Origin: Cephalotus follicularis
Taxonomy: Eukaryota > Streptophyta > Magnoliopsida > Oxalidales > Cephalotaceae
Direction of reading: 5' to 3'
Assembly (NCBI GenBank): GCA_001972305.1
Contig: BDDD01000901.1
Span: 372,001 to 436,000, forward strand
DNA length: 64,000 nt
Of the stretch, positions 22,541 through 34,740 are shown one piece after another. The notes under the pieces are model-generated. The model was given only the letters and a program-made list of their open reading frames with translations, made no database searches and was not told the origin of the DNA. Made by a program: the position numbers and the translations under genes. How positions within the stretch are numbered: the stretch's first letter is position 1; every line of letters begins with the position of its first letter.

Positions 22541-25158
22541 TGTGACAACCCGTCCCTCGGGATAGCCACCTCGGACGAACAGCCCGGCAGGAAGGAGGAA
22601 TTTCCCATCTCCTCTAAGCCAAAAGCGCCATGCAAAACACGCCCAAAACAGCGCCAAAACGCAAGACAGAGAAGAAGCAAACCAGAAATGGCATAACTGT
22701 AAATAATCCATACATTTAAAACCATTTCAAAACACACCGTTTAACTAAAGGGACATAACAGCCACTGCCCAAATGCACCGTTCCACTAAAGGAACGTGCC
22801 AGGGGAGGGAGCCAGAGCAGAGAATGCAACACTACGTCTCGCCAGGGGTCCCAAGAAGGGGATGCCAACCTCACACAACACAAAACGACATACACCAACC
22901 AGACCTGCATTTCCACCCTAAGACACGCCTTCCCCGAATGATCCATCCTCGGGCATGTCCTCACTGGACGACTGGCCACGGACATGTCCTCCCCGGGCAT
23001 GTCCACCCCGGGCATGACCTCCCCGGGCATGCCATCCCCGGGCATACCATCCCCGGGCAACACGTTCTCCTCGGACGTCTCCTTGGACAACATGTTCTCC
23101 TCGGACAGAGCCCGACGACATAAGCCAAACCACAACATAAACCATTCCAGCACTAACCCTGAGGTCAGGACATGAACTCCACAGGTTGACCCCCCACCCC
23201 GGGGAGATCCCCCAACCTGCCCGACGTCGGGTAACCTTCTCGATAACAACAGAAAAACGTAACATAATGTTTCAAATAAAAACACAATTTCTCATCATTT
23301 AAACACAAAAAATCATCAAGAGAACACATCATATTAACATTTCAAAAGAATATATATCAAGTTCACAAAATATCATTCCCTGTCCACAAGCCAGGGACTC
23401 ATACAAAAGAATAACATATCCTCCCCAGGCCGGGGTTTATACAACAAAAGAATAAACGCATATGCCCCCATGAATGCATGCAAGGATGAGCTCATGAAGC
23501 CAGTAGCTCTGCACGTCCCCCGCAGACTACCTTGTCAACTCACAAGACTGCCCTAGCAGCCACAGCAGCTTCCTCTGCAAAACAACTGGGAGGGGATTAG
23601 TCCAAATGACTAGTGAGCAAGAACCAGCATTCTCCAGAGCATCCACAACCACTGGACGCACAAGGAAAAGAAATATATATAAACAAGCCCCACTGGGCAA
23701 AACAGAACAAGTCAGGGGATAAACAAAGGAACACAAACTCAGCAATATCACAAGGCTCCACTCCTCAGAGTCTGCCAAAGGAAAAGAGAGTCAATATCAA
23801 TAAGTAGAGGATTCCAACAAAAGATAACATCACAAGTAAAACAACTATGCCCAAGATAAACAAGAGAAGAGGAACAACACCACAATATCCCATGGTCAAC
23901 CACCATACCAGGCAAAACATACACTTCAGCCGCCATACCAGGCAAAACATACACGTCAGCAGCCATACCAGGCAAAACACACACATCTATCCATGCCTCG
24001 CCTGCTAGAATCTATCCGGACCTCGTCCCCTAGTATCTATCCGGGCCTTGCCTGCTATCCACCATAATATCCGTGGTCTGCCGCCATACCAGGTCAAACA
24101 CATACTCACACACCACCTATCCGGGCCTTGCCCGCTAGAATCTATCCGGACCTCGTCCTCTAGTATCTATCCGGGCTTTGCCCGCTAACCCCGGCCAAAT
24201 GGAAAGGAAAGGAGCCCTCCCGTACACTCAACGCAGCATACCATCATAGACAATAGTACACTGCAGATCCAGGTGTGGATCCCGGGGGCAGTTCACCAAA
24301 GCATCCTATCATAGACAATGAGAATACTAAGGAGAGTTGGTTCTCGGACGTACCCTTTACCATCGACCGAACCCATGAATCCCATCCGCACATCCCGGTG
24401 CATTGCATTCGCACATCCCAGTGCATCCCACGTAACAGAGGAACCAAGAACCATCCGAGCTCTCAAGCTCTACCAAGAACAGTATAACAACATGAACAAG
24501 GGTAACAGTGATCCAAGTCCCATAGAAAACGTTAAAACAAAGGATACCAACAGGCACACGAGATATCAAGTAAAAGAAGGAAGAGAATGTCCCACTCACA
24601 AATCGCCTCAAGTCACCGTCGACCAACCCCAAGATGCTCAGTCACAACAACCGGTTCCTCGTCTGCAAACTAACACATATCAGATCAAGAAGAAGACATA
24701 ACACATGCATGAACAGAAAACACAACCAGCCAAACCAGGCTATCATCCCCCACCTCGATCCCAGTGCAATGTGCCACCACACAACACAAACCAGGGAAGA
24801 GGAGAGCTCACCTTCATAGCTCAAAGCAAAGAGAGCAACCAAAACGCTCACGGAAGAAGGGAAAGAAGAAGAAGAAGAAACCAGCTCTTTCTCTCACTTC
24901 TCACTTCCCTCTCTCAAGTTGAACTCCACTTACCAAGAAGGCTCTGCCAGCCCACTTACCAACTCCCTAAAACTTATCCTAACGCAACATTGGGAACAAC
25001 AAGTTTCCTCAAGAAGCTATCCATTAAAACAATATAATAACCCAACTTAACCATGTCCACATGTTTAAATTAACTTACCACAATTTCCACTTAAGTCCTT
25101 TCCATGTCAAACAAGGCCTTAAGATAAAATCCTCTAAAAACAGGTACGGGGTATTACA
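22541..25158. mobile_element. Second solo LTR of the 3180-5852 family
   Basis: The unit starts TGTGACAACCCGTCCCTC and ends ACGGGGTATTACA, 2618 bp, alignable over its whole length with 3180-5852 in the same orientation. Flanks are CCATT and TTATT, not a clean duplication, so one flank may have mutated or been rearranged. It has the CCCGGG 15-bp array near 22980-23060 and the same downstream blocks. No internal coding domain. Confidence 0.8.
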
Positions 25159-25231
25159 TTATTCACCTGGCAGAGCACAACCCCTGTACAAAAACAGTTT
25201 GTGCACAGAAAATTCCGCACAACGCAGATTT

Positions 25232-27453
25232 TGTGACGACCATTATCGTAAAACCAAAACGCAAGCTCAAATGAAATCCAATTGCAACACTAATCAACCA
25301 CAACTTAAACAACATATTAAAGTACACTAGGGTTGCCTTACAACCAAAAAACCAGCCACAAATTCACCCCCAAACCAACCACCAAGTATATGATTACGAC
25401 AATATGGACGGCTTCAATACCACTCGAAGGAAATTGGGCAATTCCCTCAGCCGAGTTGGACATAAACCTATGACATCCGCTATAGAACATGTTACTATGT
25501 TAGGGCATATTCCTTTGATTTTTAAATCTTATCTATTTGCTAAACCTATGAAATCCGCTATAGAACATGTCACTATTTTAGGGGATAGTCCTTTGATTTT
25601 TAAAGCTAGCAGAGCAATCCCTAACCTTAGTTTAGGTCTCACTTAACAAATAGATAAGATTCTCTAAGAATTGATTCATGTAAACTTATGTCAAATTAGG
25701 CAAAGTTCAAGTCCAACACAAACATCACAAGATCACCACATTGTACACGAATCAAATATCAATTCAAGAATGCCATAACACAAAAATAAAAGGAGGATGA
25801 AGGTGAGATACCACACTTGGAGGCTCCACCACTTCAAGGTCAAAATTGGTGCTCCTCCAAAGGATAATTCCCTCTCCACTTTAAGTCCACCTCCAAGCTC
25901 CTCCAAGATGTTCCAAGATGCCACCAAAACAAGATCACAAGCTCCAACCCAAGAATTCCTAAAACCTTGTTCTTGCCAAAAATTCAAGGGACTAAACAGA
26001 CTAAAAAACCAAACCCTAACTTGCAAATCCAAGCTTCTACTTTATTCCATGTAACCCTTTTCAAGGTTAGTTGCATAGGAAGCCTAGAAACCTATTCTAC
26101 TGGCCAAGAAAGGAAGACCAAAATTCAAGATAAATCTTGTTTCACCTTTGATAACCAACAGGCCTTGGGAAAGTAAAATCAAGAAAGGAAGAAGAAAGAT
26201 GAAGCTCCAAGTTTCCAAAACCATAGGATTTCTCTAAGAAATTTCTTCCTTAGGTTTTTCTAGGTCATGGTCAAATTCTCCTCTTCCAAAGAGAGAATTT
26301 TGTGTCTCTTTTTCTAACTTCCCCTTAGCTTCTCTAAGAAGCCCAAGGCTTTATATATATAAGTTCATTTAAGTTAGTAAAGGACATGTATCTAGTCCTT
26401 TAAAAACCTACTAACTTAAATGATATATATAATAAAACATTAACTTGATTTTACTAGAAAACCCCAAGACACAAATGTCCAATATTTGTTTATCCAACTG
26501 ATATTCAGTGGGATCGGAAAGAGCCGGTTAAAATCGGTAACATTGATAAATGACTAAAATCTCCCCAGAGACTGGTAAAGTCATTTTAAATAGTTCCCAA
26601 ACAATTTAATTGAATCAAGCATAATATCTAATATTATTCGAGGGAGTAGAACTCAATCTAATTAATTTCCCTCATTCAATATCAATTACTGTCTAACTCG
26701 TGTATTTTTCCTACCGTCGGTTACTGTTTACTATAATCCCTCGTTAGTCCAAGGCCTGACTTAGATCTAGGGTATGTATACATGTCAACCCTAGTTAACC
26801 CCAGCAACTATACATCCGACTATAACTATGACTTTTTGGTAGACTTTCTCAGAAGCCTTGCTTCTAGTCTGCCTTAAAGCTTGACCAAGGATTTTATCAG
26901 TCCATAGTATAGACAGACCTATAAGGCCTACCAACTGCGCTAAGGTGCGACGACCCTGTATTGTGCACTCGCATATATTCATATAAATTCCCTCAAGCCC
27001 AACGACCACCCCATTATCATCCCCTCGAAAGAACTGAGTAAGGCAGTAATCAAAGTTTGATAGTTTCAATATAATATAATACAGTCGCTCGGGTCTAAGG
27101 ATCAAACGAGTCCTCCACGAACTCGACAAGTGTCCAATACTTATACGACCACGACATATAGGAATCACTATTGACACAATAATAGAGACACCAAATAGCG
27201 TTTCCTAATGGGGTCATGTTTAGTGTACACGCTCCAAGCGTGCACCCTGCACTTGCCTTAGTGTTCCCCATAAATGGTAGTGAGATTCTCCATCCTCTCA
27301 CCAACGAGAGCAGGCACAGTGCGCGCAAGTCTATCCGGTTCATTAATGCCCAGTAAGTGAACCTATGACTTGGAATTATTTTCTAATAAGGAATAAGGTA
27401 GCAAATCTCAATGCCCATGCTTGGCATCCAACCTTATATGACAGGGCATCACA
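25232..27453. mobile_element. Putative Gypsy-type LTR without matching target duplication
   Basis: Candidate ends are TGTGACGACC on the left and GGGCATCACA on the right, both typical of Gypsy-type LTRs, about 2.2 kb apart. A TATA-like stretch, TATATATATA, lies at about 26352-26361. A degenerate duplication of about 80 bp is at 25464-25620. Flanking bases (GATTT, TCTGT) do not match and no partner LTR is seen, so the ends could be wrong. No gene is recognised inside. Confidence 0.35.
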
Positions 27454-27479
27454 TCTGTAAGTATGTAATACGAAATTAA

Positions 27480-28091
27480 TCTACTTCAATTATAAGATAA
27501 AACATATGTGATATTATGCCATAAACTATAAAAGCACACGTCATATAAATAGAATAAGATTGTTTTATACATAGATAAGTCCGAATACAATAGCCATCTA
27601 ATGACTTGTCGGGCCACCCTAGTTAACAAAAACTTTGTTATAGAAGGTGCAAGATATATCATATACCCCAGATCTATCACAAAGCAAAAACAACCAAGTC
27701 ATGCGTGAGTGATCATCAACAAATGTCACAAAATATTTAAATTAATTAAAACTTGAAAAAGAAATAAGTCCTCATAAATCTGAATGTATCAAATCAAAAG
27801 AAGTACTACTTCGATTATTAAGGCATTTTGAATACGGAATACGATGATGTTTTCCTAACTCACAAGACTCACAATGAAAATTAGCTAATGACTCACAACC
27901 AAGTACCAACTGTTGAATAATAGATAAAGGTGGATGTCCAAGTAGTTTATGCCAAACTGTTAGATCTGTAGCAACTGAAAAAGAAGTGGCAAAAGTGGGA
28001 TGATCCAGAAGATATAGACCATGTTGTTCATGTCCTGAACCAATCACCTTCTTCGTCTATAGGTCTTGAATAATACAATGAGAAGGCTTAA
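27480..28091 (-). pseudogene. Copia pre-integrase and integrase fragment
   Basis: The minus strand encodes VWHKLLGHPPLSIIQQL and CESCELGKHHRIPYS, the HHCC region of Copia integrase, in an open stretch at 27772-28047. After a frameshift follow degenerate words of the integrase core. It is the downstream part of the Copia whose gag and protease lie at 46435-47708. The two halves were separated by the 18-kb insertion that starts at 28097. RT and RNase H are absent, so the element was also truncated on this side. Confidence 0.75.
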
Positions 28092-28096
28092 AGGTT

Positions 28097-30493
28097 TGTA
28101 ACACTCCGAAACAACCTCTATTTGCTTTAGCATGTTTTTTCATTACATGGCAGGGTATTTAAGGATTTTATGACATGATTATGCATATAGATATGTATGG
28201 CATGAGAGAATTTTAATACTCATATGAAGGTATTGTATGTCGGTTTAGAGTATTTATATGCATGAGGTAGGAGTTAACGAGAAACTTATAAATAGATAGC
28301 TAATACAGATTTCGCTCATTTTTCTTTTCCCTTCTCTCTCTAAGATCCCGTTTCCCTCACTTTCTCTACAATAACTATGCCAAAACTCACCCAAATGGAC
28401 TATATGACTTTTGGAATCGAAGGGTAAGGGTAATACATTGATTGAGGACTTGATTGGCACAAGATTGGAGCTCCAATAGCAAATAACTTGAGTCTTTTCT
28501 CCCATTTCTAACCCTAGAGACCAAGAACAAGCTCCAATCTTAAGTAGAAACCTTCACTACCTAAATATGCTATGATTAACACATGTATGCACATATATGA
28601 ACTAATTGCATGAATTGAAATTAAATAATTTTTTATGTTTGAGAGTTAGGGTTTGTAATGGTTAAAGGGGGTTTTAGACCTAAAATGGAAATGGACGGAT
28701 TAAATGGATTGAAAACGGTTTTTATGGCATAGAAATGGCTAATAGGACTTGTAATGAAATGGAATTGAATTGGTTTTAAGAAAAGAGATGGATTTGCAAA
28801 GATTTTTTTGGCAAGAACCCTAGTTCTTCCGAGCTCTGCGTCGACGGTTATGCTTAAAGCGTCACCGCTTAACTTGATTTTAAAACAGAATTTGTTACAA
28901 ATTGATAGCGCTTTGTCTTCTTAGCAGCACTCAGTTTAAGCATCGCTGCTTAATCCATAAGTGTCTCCGCTTAGCCTTGTTTTTAAAAAATTTGACACAG
29001 CACTGTCTCAAAGCGCTGAACTTGAGGCTTAACTGTCGACGCTTGTGCACTAAGTGTCACTGCTTAAGGTCAAGGCGTCATCGCTTTGGCAGGCAGTTTT
29101 TTCCCAAATGTTTTCAAGGCATGATTTTCAAAGGCTTTTCTCATTGGCCCTTTTCTAGGCTAGTGTATGGTATAGACTGGGCTTTATTCCCAAGTTTTTC
29201 ACGATAATGGGTAAGAAAAAGAGTAGAGTATGGTCTATAGATGTGTTCACCGTATAGTGAACTGTAACTCCTAGTCAGGTACATGGTGTCGATCAACAGT
29301 CGATTGATCTCTCTACTAGGGTTACACACGGTATATGATTGGTTGAGCTCTTATTGGCTTACCAATAGGCAACCAATTCTAGTAAAATTCTTATCGGTTC
29401 ATCGATCGGTGACTAAATGTCTAATCCTAGAGATTGTGCGCATTCAAGGGGATTTACACACATGTATGGATAGGATGCATGGATCTAGTGGCCGGTTGAG
29501 CTTCTACTGATCTACTGGTAGGTAATTGGGTCTAGTGAACTCCTATCGGTCTACCGTTAGGCACTAGATATCTAGACCCTAGCACGAGCCACCTTCAGGT
29601 GGTAGTTCTAGACTTACTATGATGGATGGTATGTTGCATGCTACAACATTACGGACGTACGGATGTGTGGATCTATAATTAGTTGAGCTCCTACAGGTTT
29701 ACCTATAGGCAACTAGGTCTAGTGAGGTCTTATCGATATACTAGTAAGCACTAGATGTTATTACCCTTGAGCTTATGTCAGGTTGGACTTACGGATGATG
29801 GTATGTTTAGATTGATTGCTTATATATATGTATTGGTATGGAATAGTGTATTTATATGTTTAGTTGATCTCCTGATTGCCTGATAGATGTATGGATAATA
29901 GTGTATGATTAGGGTAACGGTCTACATATATAAGCTGGTATGGGATGATTTTATATATATAGATTCGTTAACAACAATTGTACATGCATATTGTCATGAC
30001 ATGCATTGATAAACTGTGATATTTGTATATATCATCAGCATATGGGTTGTGTTTCAACGGAAACCTTTGGGTTGACCCATCCTTCGGGATGGGGCATCTA
30101 TATTTGTTCAGAGATAGATCTAGAGCTAGTGGCATTGATCATAGGCATAAGGATCAGTGATGGCATGAACACATAGATCTTGGATGCAAGGATGCTGGAT
30201 TTTCTCTTATGAGTATTCATGTTTTAGTCTAAGGATCTTTATCCTAAAGACTTGTATGGATTTGATTATCTGATAAAGACGAATTGTAAGGTTTTATATA
30301 TGGATTGTAAAAGATGATATACATAGTACTGTATGGTAAGAATGTTTACGGATATGACAGGTTCTATTTATGAATGGTTTAATGTTTAAGATGTTTTGAA
30401 TGGATGCATGCACATTTTAGATAAGTTTTAAGTATGTATGGATTTCCTTTGACAGAATAAAGTTACTAGACCCAACATAAGGGATTTAATGGA
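28097..30493 (+). mobile_element. 5' LTR (main part) of the Gypsy gag-only element
   Basis: It aligns with 38782-41153. A TATA box, TATAAATA, is at 28287-28294, equivalent to 38972-38979 in the 3' LTR, so transcription should start near 28320. The dyad array at 28834-29098 lies about 550 bp downstream of it. A second dyad family with consensus CCTATTGGTCTACCGATAGG recurs between 29340 and 29760. The last 32 bp of the LTR (33277-33308) are separated by a nested LTR. Confidence 0.85.
28834..29098. repeat. Phased dyad array, AAGCGTCGACGCTT type, in Gypsy LTR
   Basis: Runs such as TAACTGTCGACGCTTG, TAAGTGTCACTGCTTA and AAGGCGTCATCGCTTT, each 16 bp with 5-bp gaps, so three successive centres are 21 bp apart. 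Other pairs here keep the same step. The matching array of the 3' LTR is at 39521-39778. Confidence 0.8.
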
Positions 30494-33276
30494 CCCCCGG
30501 ACGACGGGAGTTGTCACAGGACACATATCATACAGAACCTATCATATCTGATCATAACATACTAATCAAATCATTACTTTATTAGCCAAAACAGCCAAAA
30601 ACGTGGCAGTCTTATCAAGTGAAACATTAAAAACTTAACAAATAATCGTTTTGTGAAATACTTCAAACATAATTAAGTTCCAAATTCAAAACATAAAACA
30701 TAATCATAAGTATCATTGTTATGACCACTAAACATGAAACACAATGATCTCACTCCTAGGGATCCAATACATAAGGTGGTCTCTCTCATTCACACTTTCC
30801 CCCGCTGCTCCTGTAAACCTGCCGCATGGAAAACAAAAACGCGGCTGAGCAAACCTCAGTACGGATAAGGGAAATAAAAACAGTAAACGATAATTTAAAA
30901 ACAGTAATATTTCAATAAACTTCGTAGCGGAAATCTTAAACAGTTAAAACAGATACATAATCGTAAAATCACATTTGTACTGTCATAAAATCCATATAAT
31001 TTTTGGAACAATTACGAAACATTTCAAAACATTATTTTCGATTCACAAATCATAAATCACAAATCATACGTTATACTGAGCCACATACATATCACATAAT
31101 ATAATTTTGGCAAGGGAGGCGCTAATTCCACATGCTTACTAGAATTGAAGTATACGGCACTACACAAGTCAATTCTCACATATCATATATCAGATCAGCC
31201 ATCTGATCACATATTTGATCATTCACTAGATCACATATCATAAACTAGAATCGATTCATACGCCTCTATCATACATAGCGGATCCATAAATCCACCTCAT
31301 GGGATTTATTCATACACTCAGAGACGCCGTAGTCTAATCACACCGCTACGGAAGTGTCACGTCCCCGTGCCAGGCCCACGACGTGCCTATGGTACGCCCC
31401 ATAGGTGGGTACAATACTCAATATTCATTTCAAAAATATTGATTTATCAAAATCAATTTAAAACACATAAAATATGCTTTCACAAAACATATCAGAAAAC
31501 CGCTCACAACGATATCATATCATACGTTTCATAACATATCGTATCATTTCATATCATATGTATAAAGTCGGAATCATTTAAAAATGTCAAACCAACTTTA
31601 ATTTTGAAACATATCAAAACCATAAAACATTATCGATTTCATAAACGAAGAAGCATATCAAAACTGTTTCAGTTCGAAATATCAGATAGCCAAGGAACAG
31701 AAAATCCGTACCTTATGCGCTCACAAAGTACTTACGGATAGACGATTTAAACGGAATCCACTTGAAGCACAACAATCTAAAAAGGCATTCAAATCATACG
31801 TATAAGAGTCTAAGACACATCAGAAGCATTAAACAGACTCTTAACAGTGTTTAGAAAAGACTCAGATCGATTCGGGGATCAAACGAATCAAAACAGTTGA
31901 AAACAGTACATTTCTGGGCAAAACAGTCGACTATAACAGAGCACCAGCCGACTGGGGAAGCTTGGTAGTCGACTATTCATATGGTCCAGTCGACTGCTCA
32001 AACTAGAATGCAGGCATTCGACTGGATCATACATCTAGTCGACTACTCAACCTAAGGCAGCCGACTGTGTTCATATGGCAGTCGGCTGCTCATCCAATCC
32101 ATCCGATTGTCCACAGGAACAGCCGACTGTTCTGGACTACAGAACAGTAGGAACTTTGACAATTTGATACTAAAAATTGTTCAAATGATTATAACAATGA
32201 ACCTGAGACACCTGGACACAAACATAAGATCATATATGACATTTATATGACTCAGGAACACAGAATTGACAAGGAAATAATTTGACAGTGGCTTATCTTT
32301 AAGAGAAAGTAAGAAGACATGCATATATATATGTCCTGACTCTATCCATTGTCAATTACAGATGTTATAAACCCAGTTTATGACATAACTATGTGTATAA
32401 AACACGTGTACAATCCTATTAACACAATAACAGAACATATTAACATGGGAATTGAAACCAGAAGACATTAAGAGCATAAAACTCAAATTACAGAAAGAGA
32501 CGAATTAACTGACCTGCAGTGGTATATAAAGGACACAGAAAACGTATGAGAAACACCACAATCCTATGATCACAAGGCTGAACACGGAAACAAAACAAAA
32601 GAGAAGGAAAACGAATATACAAACTCAAAGCTTGTCCAAAGAAGTATAACTAAAACAGAACAATCAAGGGCTGAGTTCACAAGGCACCAACCTGATTGTT
32701 AATGACATAAACGTACAAAGAACACGACATATTCTTTCTTGCAAAATTTCAGCAGAAGCTTACAAGAGAGGAGAGAATAGCATATGACAAAGGCAATATC
32801 ACTCTTTAAATGGAATTAGAAGACCAAATCTGCCCACATAAGGAAAAAGAGAGGATTTCCAGGGAAAGAGAAAGGAAAGAATGAGATTTGTTGTGTGATA
32901 TTGATGAAGGAGAGAAGGAATTCGGGAGAAGAAGGAGAAAGAAATAGGAAGAAAGAAAGAAAAAGGAAATAAAAGAAAAAGGAAAAGAAAAGAAGTTAAA
33001 GAATTAAAATAAAGGAATTAAAGGAATTAAGGGATTTTAAAAATAAAAATAAAAGTGATTTATTTTTAATAAGATAATTTCGATTATAAGAAAATAATTT
33101 AAAAGCCCAACCCAACATAACATTACGTACCCAAAATTAGACTGGTATCAGTCAGCCCAAATCACATAAGCCCAAAACAAAGGGCAACCGGACTTTAAAA
33201 TTAAACACAATTAAAAAGCCCGAACACAAACACATAAAATCCGTAAAACACATTTACGAACGAGCAGGGTAATACA
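30494..33276 (-). mobile_element. Nested LTR in the Gypsy 5' LTR, inverted relative to 43305-46129
   Basis: Its minus strand aligns over about 2.8 kb with the plus strand of 43305-46129. On the minus strand it starts near TGTATTACCCTGC and ends GACGTCCGGGGG in variant form, lacking the terminal GTTACA. The left junction shares GGACCCCC with the host LTR, and about 20 bp of host LTR plus the LTR tip seem deleted there, so no target duplication remains. No coding sequence, PBS or PPT: a solo LTR. Confidence 0.8.
31924..32129. repeat. Phased dyad array, CAGTCGACTG type (copy in minus LTR)
   Basis: Ten 10-bp dyads (CAGTCGACTG, CAGCCGACTG, TAGTCGACTA and variants). Successive centre distances read 21, 21, 21, 28, 21, 22, 21, 21 and 20 bp. 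The inverted relative at 44427-44632 has the same series in reverse order. Confidence 0.9.
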
Positions 33277-33308
33277 TCATGGACCCCCTATGAGATTTGG
33301 ATGTCACA

Positions 33309-33322
33309 GTTGGTATCAAAGT
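33309..33322 (+). other. Primer-binding site of the Gypsy gag-only element
   Basis: GTTGGTATCAAAGTGG begins directly after the LTR end TGTCACA. It resembles the initiator-Met type PBS with two mismatches. Confidence 0.7.
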
Positions 33323-33751
33323 GGTATTGGCCTACTAGTTAAGTCTGACTGATGGTTATAGATTGACTGAATGGCCATGCTTGATTTATGTGTTTACAGT
33401 TGTCGATGCTTATGAATTGGATATATGTGCATTGATTAATGGTGGATGTTTATATAAGGTAGAGAAATGAAAAATAGAGGAAGAAGAGGTCGAAGAGGAA
33501 GGATAGGTGTACAGAGAGATGGTTTGGTCGTTAAAGGTGAATCGGTACATGGGAGTCAAGCACTGACGTTTGATGATGTTGGCTTCTTGCCACCCCTTTA
33601 ATTGTGTTAAAGATTATGTTTCGATGATTAACAAACAAGTAACTATCAAGAAACACTTGTATGCATGTTTTTGATATATTACAAACACATATACTCACTT
33701 GATTTCATGTTGAAAGTGTTGCAAAGGTATAAATTACAGATACAGGCAATC

Positions 33752-34111
33752 TAGCCGACTGCCCAAGGATGAACAGCCGACTGGACCTTCAAAGAAACCC
33801 AGACCTGGAACTTGCACAACAGCCAGCCGACTGCCTCAGGGATCCAGTCAACTGCCGTGGCAATCCAGTCGACTGCCAAGGCTTCCAGCCGACTGCCAAG
33901 AGATGCACAATTCAACCAGTAGCTTTGGAAATCAAAGTTCTAGCCCAGACAGCCGACTGGAATAGAGCATCAGTCGACTGCCAAGGCATCCAGTCGACTG
34001 CCCAGTCCATCCAGCCGACTGTCACTTCTCCAAAGGCTATATTTACAAATGCACAACATTTTCCCAGCCGACTGCAAGCCCAGCCGACTGCAAGGAAAAT
34101 CCAGTCGACTG
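33752..34111. repeat. Phased dyad array, CAGTCGACTG type, in Sirevirus U3
   Basis: About thirteen dyads of CAGTCGACTG or CAGCCGACTG. In the compact runs the centre distances are 20, 21 or 22 bp (for example 21, 21, 20 and 21, 20, 21), with one of 16 and two longer gaps. The last dyad centre is about 49 bp from the TATA box. Confidence 0.9.
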
Positions 34112-34154
34112 GATTTGGTCTGATTGGTTAAAAATAGATCCGTTGGAGGATCTC

Positions 34155-34161
34155 TATAAAA
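34155..34161 (+). promoter_or_regulatory. TATA box of the gag-only Sirevirus LTR
   Basis: TATAAAA in the context CTCTATAAAAGG, following the dyad array. This part of the LTR is deleted in the 3' LTR. Confidence 0.6.
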
Positions 34162-34740
34162 GGAAGAATGTGGAATTTTTACACAAGAGACATATCAAGA
34201 GATAACAAGCAAATACACATTCCTTACAAGCAACACTAGAGCTATTCTACATCTTTCAAATCAAAATCCAAAGCTTGTAACTAAGCTAGCACTTTCATAT
34301 CCAACCTTTGAGAGGTTATTGTAAACACAACACAATTCACTTTTATCATTCTTTGTATTTGAGGGGAGTGAACCCTTGTAAGGTGTTTGTTTGATTTGCA
34401 CCCGGAACCCAAATCAAGTGTAAGGTGGTTTGCTTTGATTTGCACCCGTAAGCCGAAAATCAAAGGTTGCTAGTGGATTCTAGTGGAAACTCAAGAGGTC
34501 TTAAGAAAGTGGACGTAGGCACGGATTTGCCGAACCACTATAAATTTGTTTGCACTCCTTCTATCCCTTATCTCTTTACTTGTCATTGTTTAATTGTTTA
34601 TTGTGTGCTTGTTTAGATTCATTGTCTTAAGTTGTATTTTCCGCATACAAAGTTACTAGTTAAAAGTTGCCATATAGTTTTTTCAGTTGGTATCAGAGAG
34701 GTTATCTCATAATTCTTAATTGTTAGAGATATAAAGATCC

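Larger units (their letters stand above)
33577..34685 (+). mobile_element. 5' LTR of the gag-only Sirevirus
   Basis: 1109 bp, followed by the PBS TGGTATCAGAG at 34688-34698. The dyad array at 33752-34111 is directly upstream of a TATA box (TATAAAA, 34155-34161), so the array is in U3 and the transcript should start near 34185. The unit is longer than its 3' partner because only the latter has a deletion. Confidence 0.9.

Noticed and set aside
3180..25158. The solo LTRs at 3180-5852 and 22541-25158 as the two LTRs of a single large element
   Set aside because: The first has its own perfect TGCAG duplication on both sides, and the sequence between them contains elements with their own borders.
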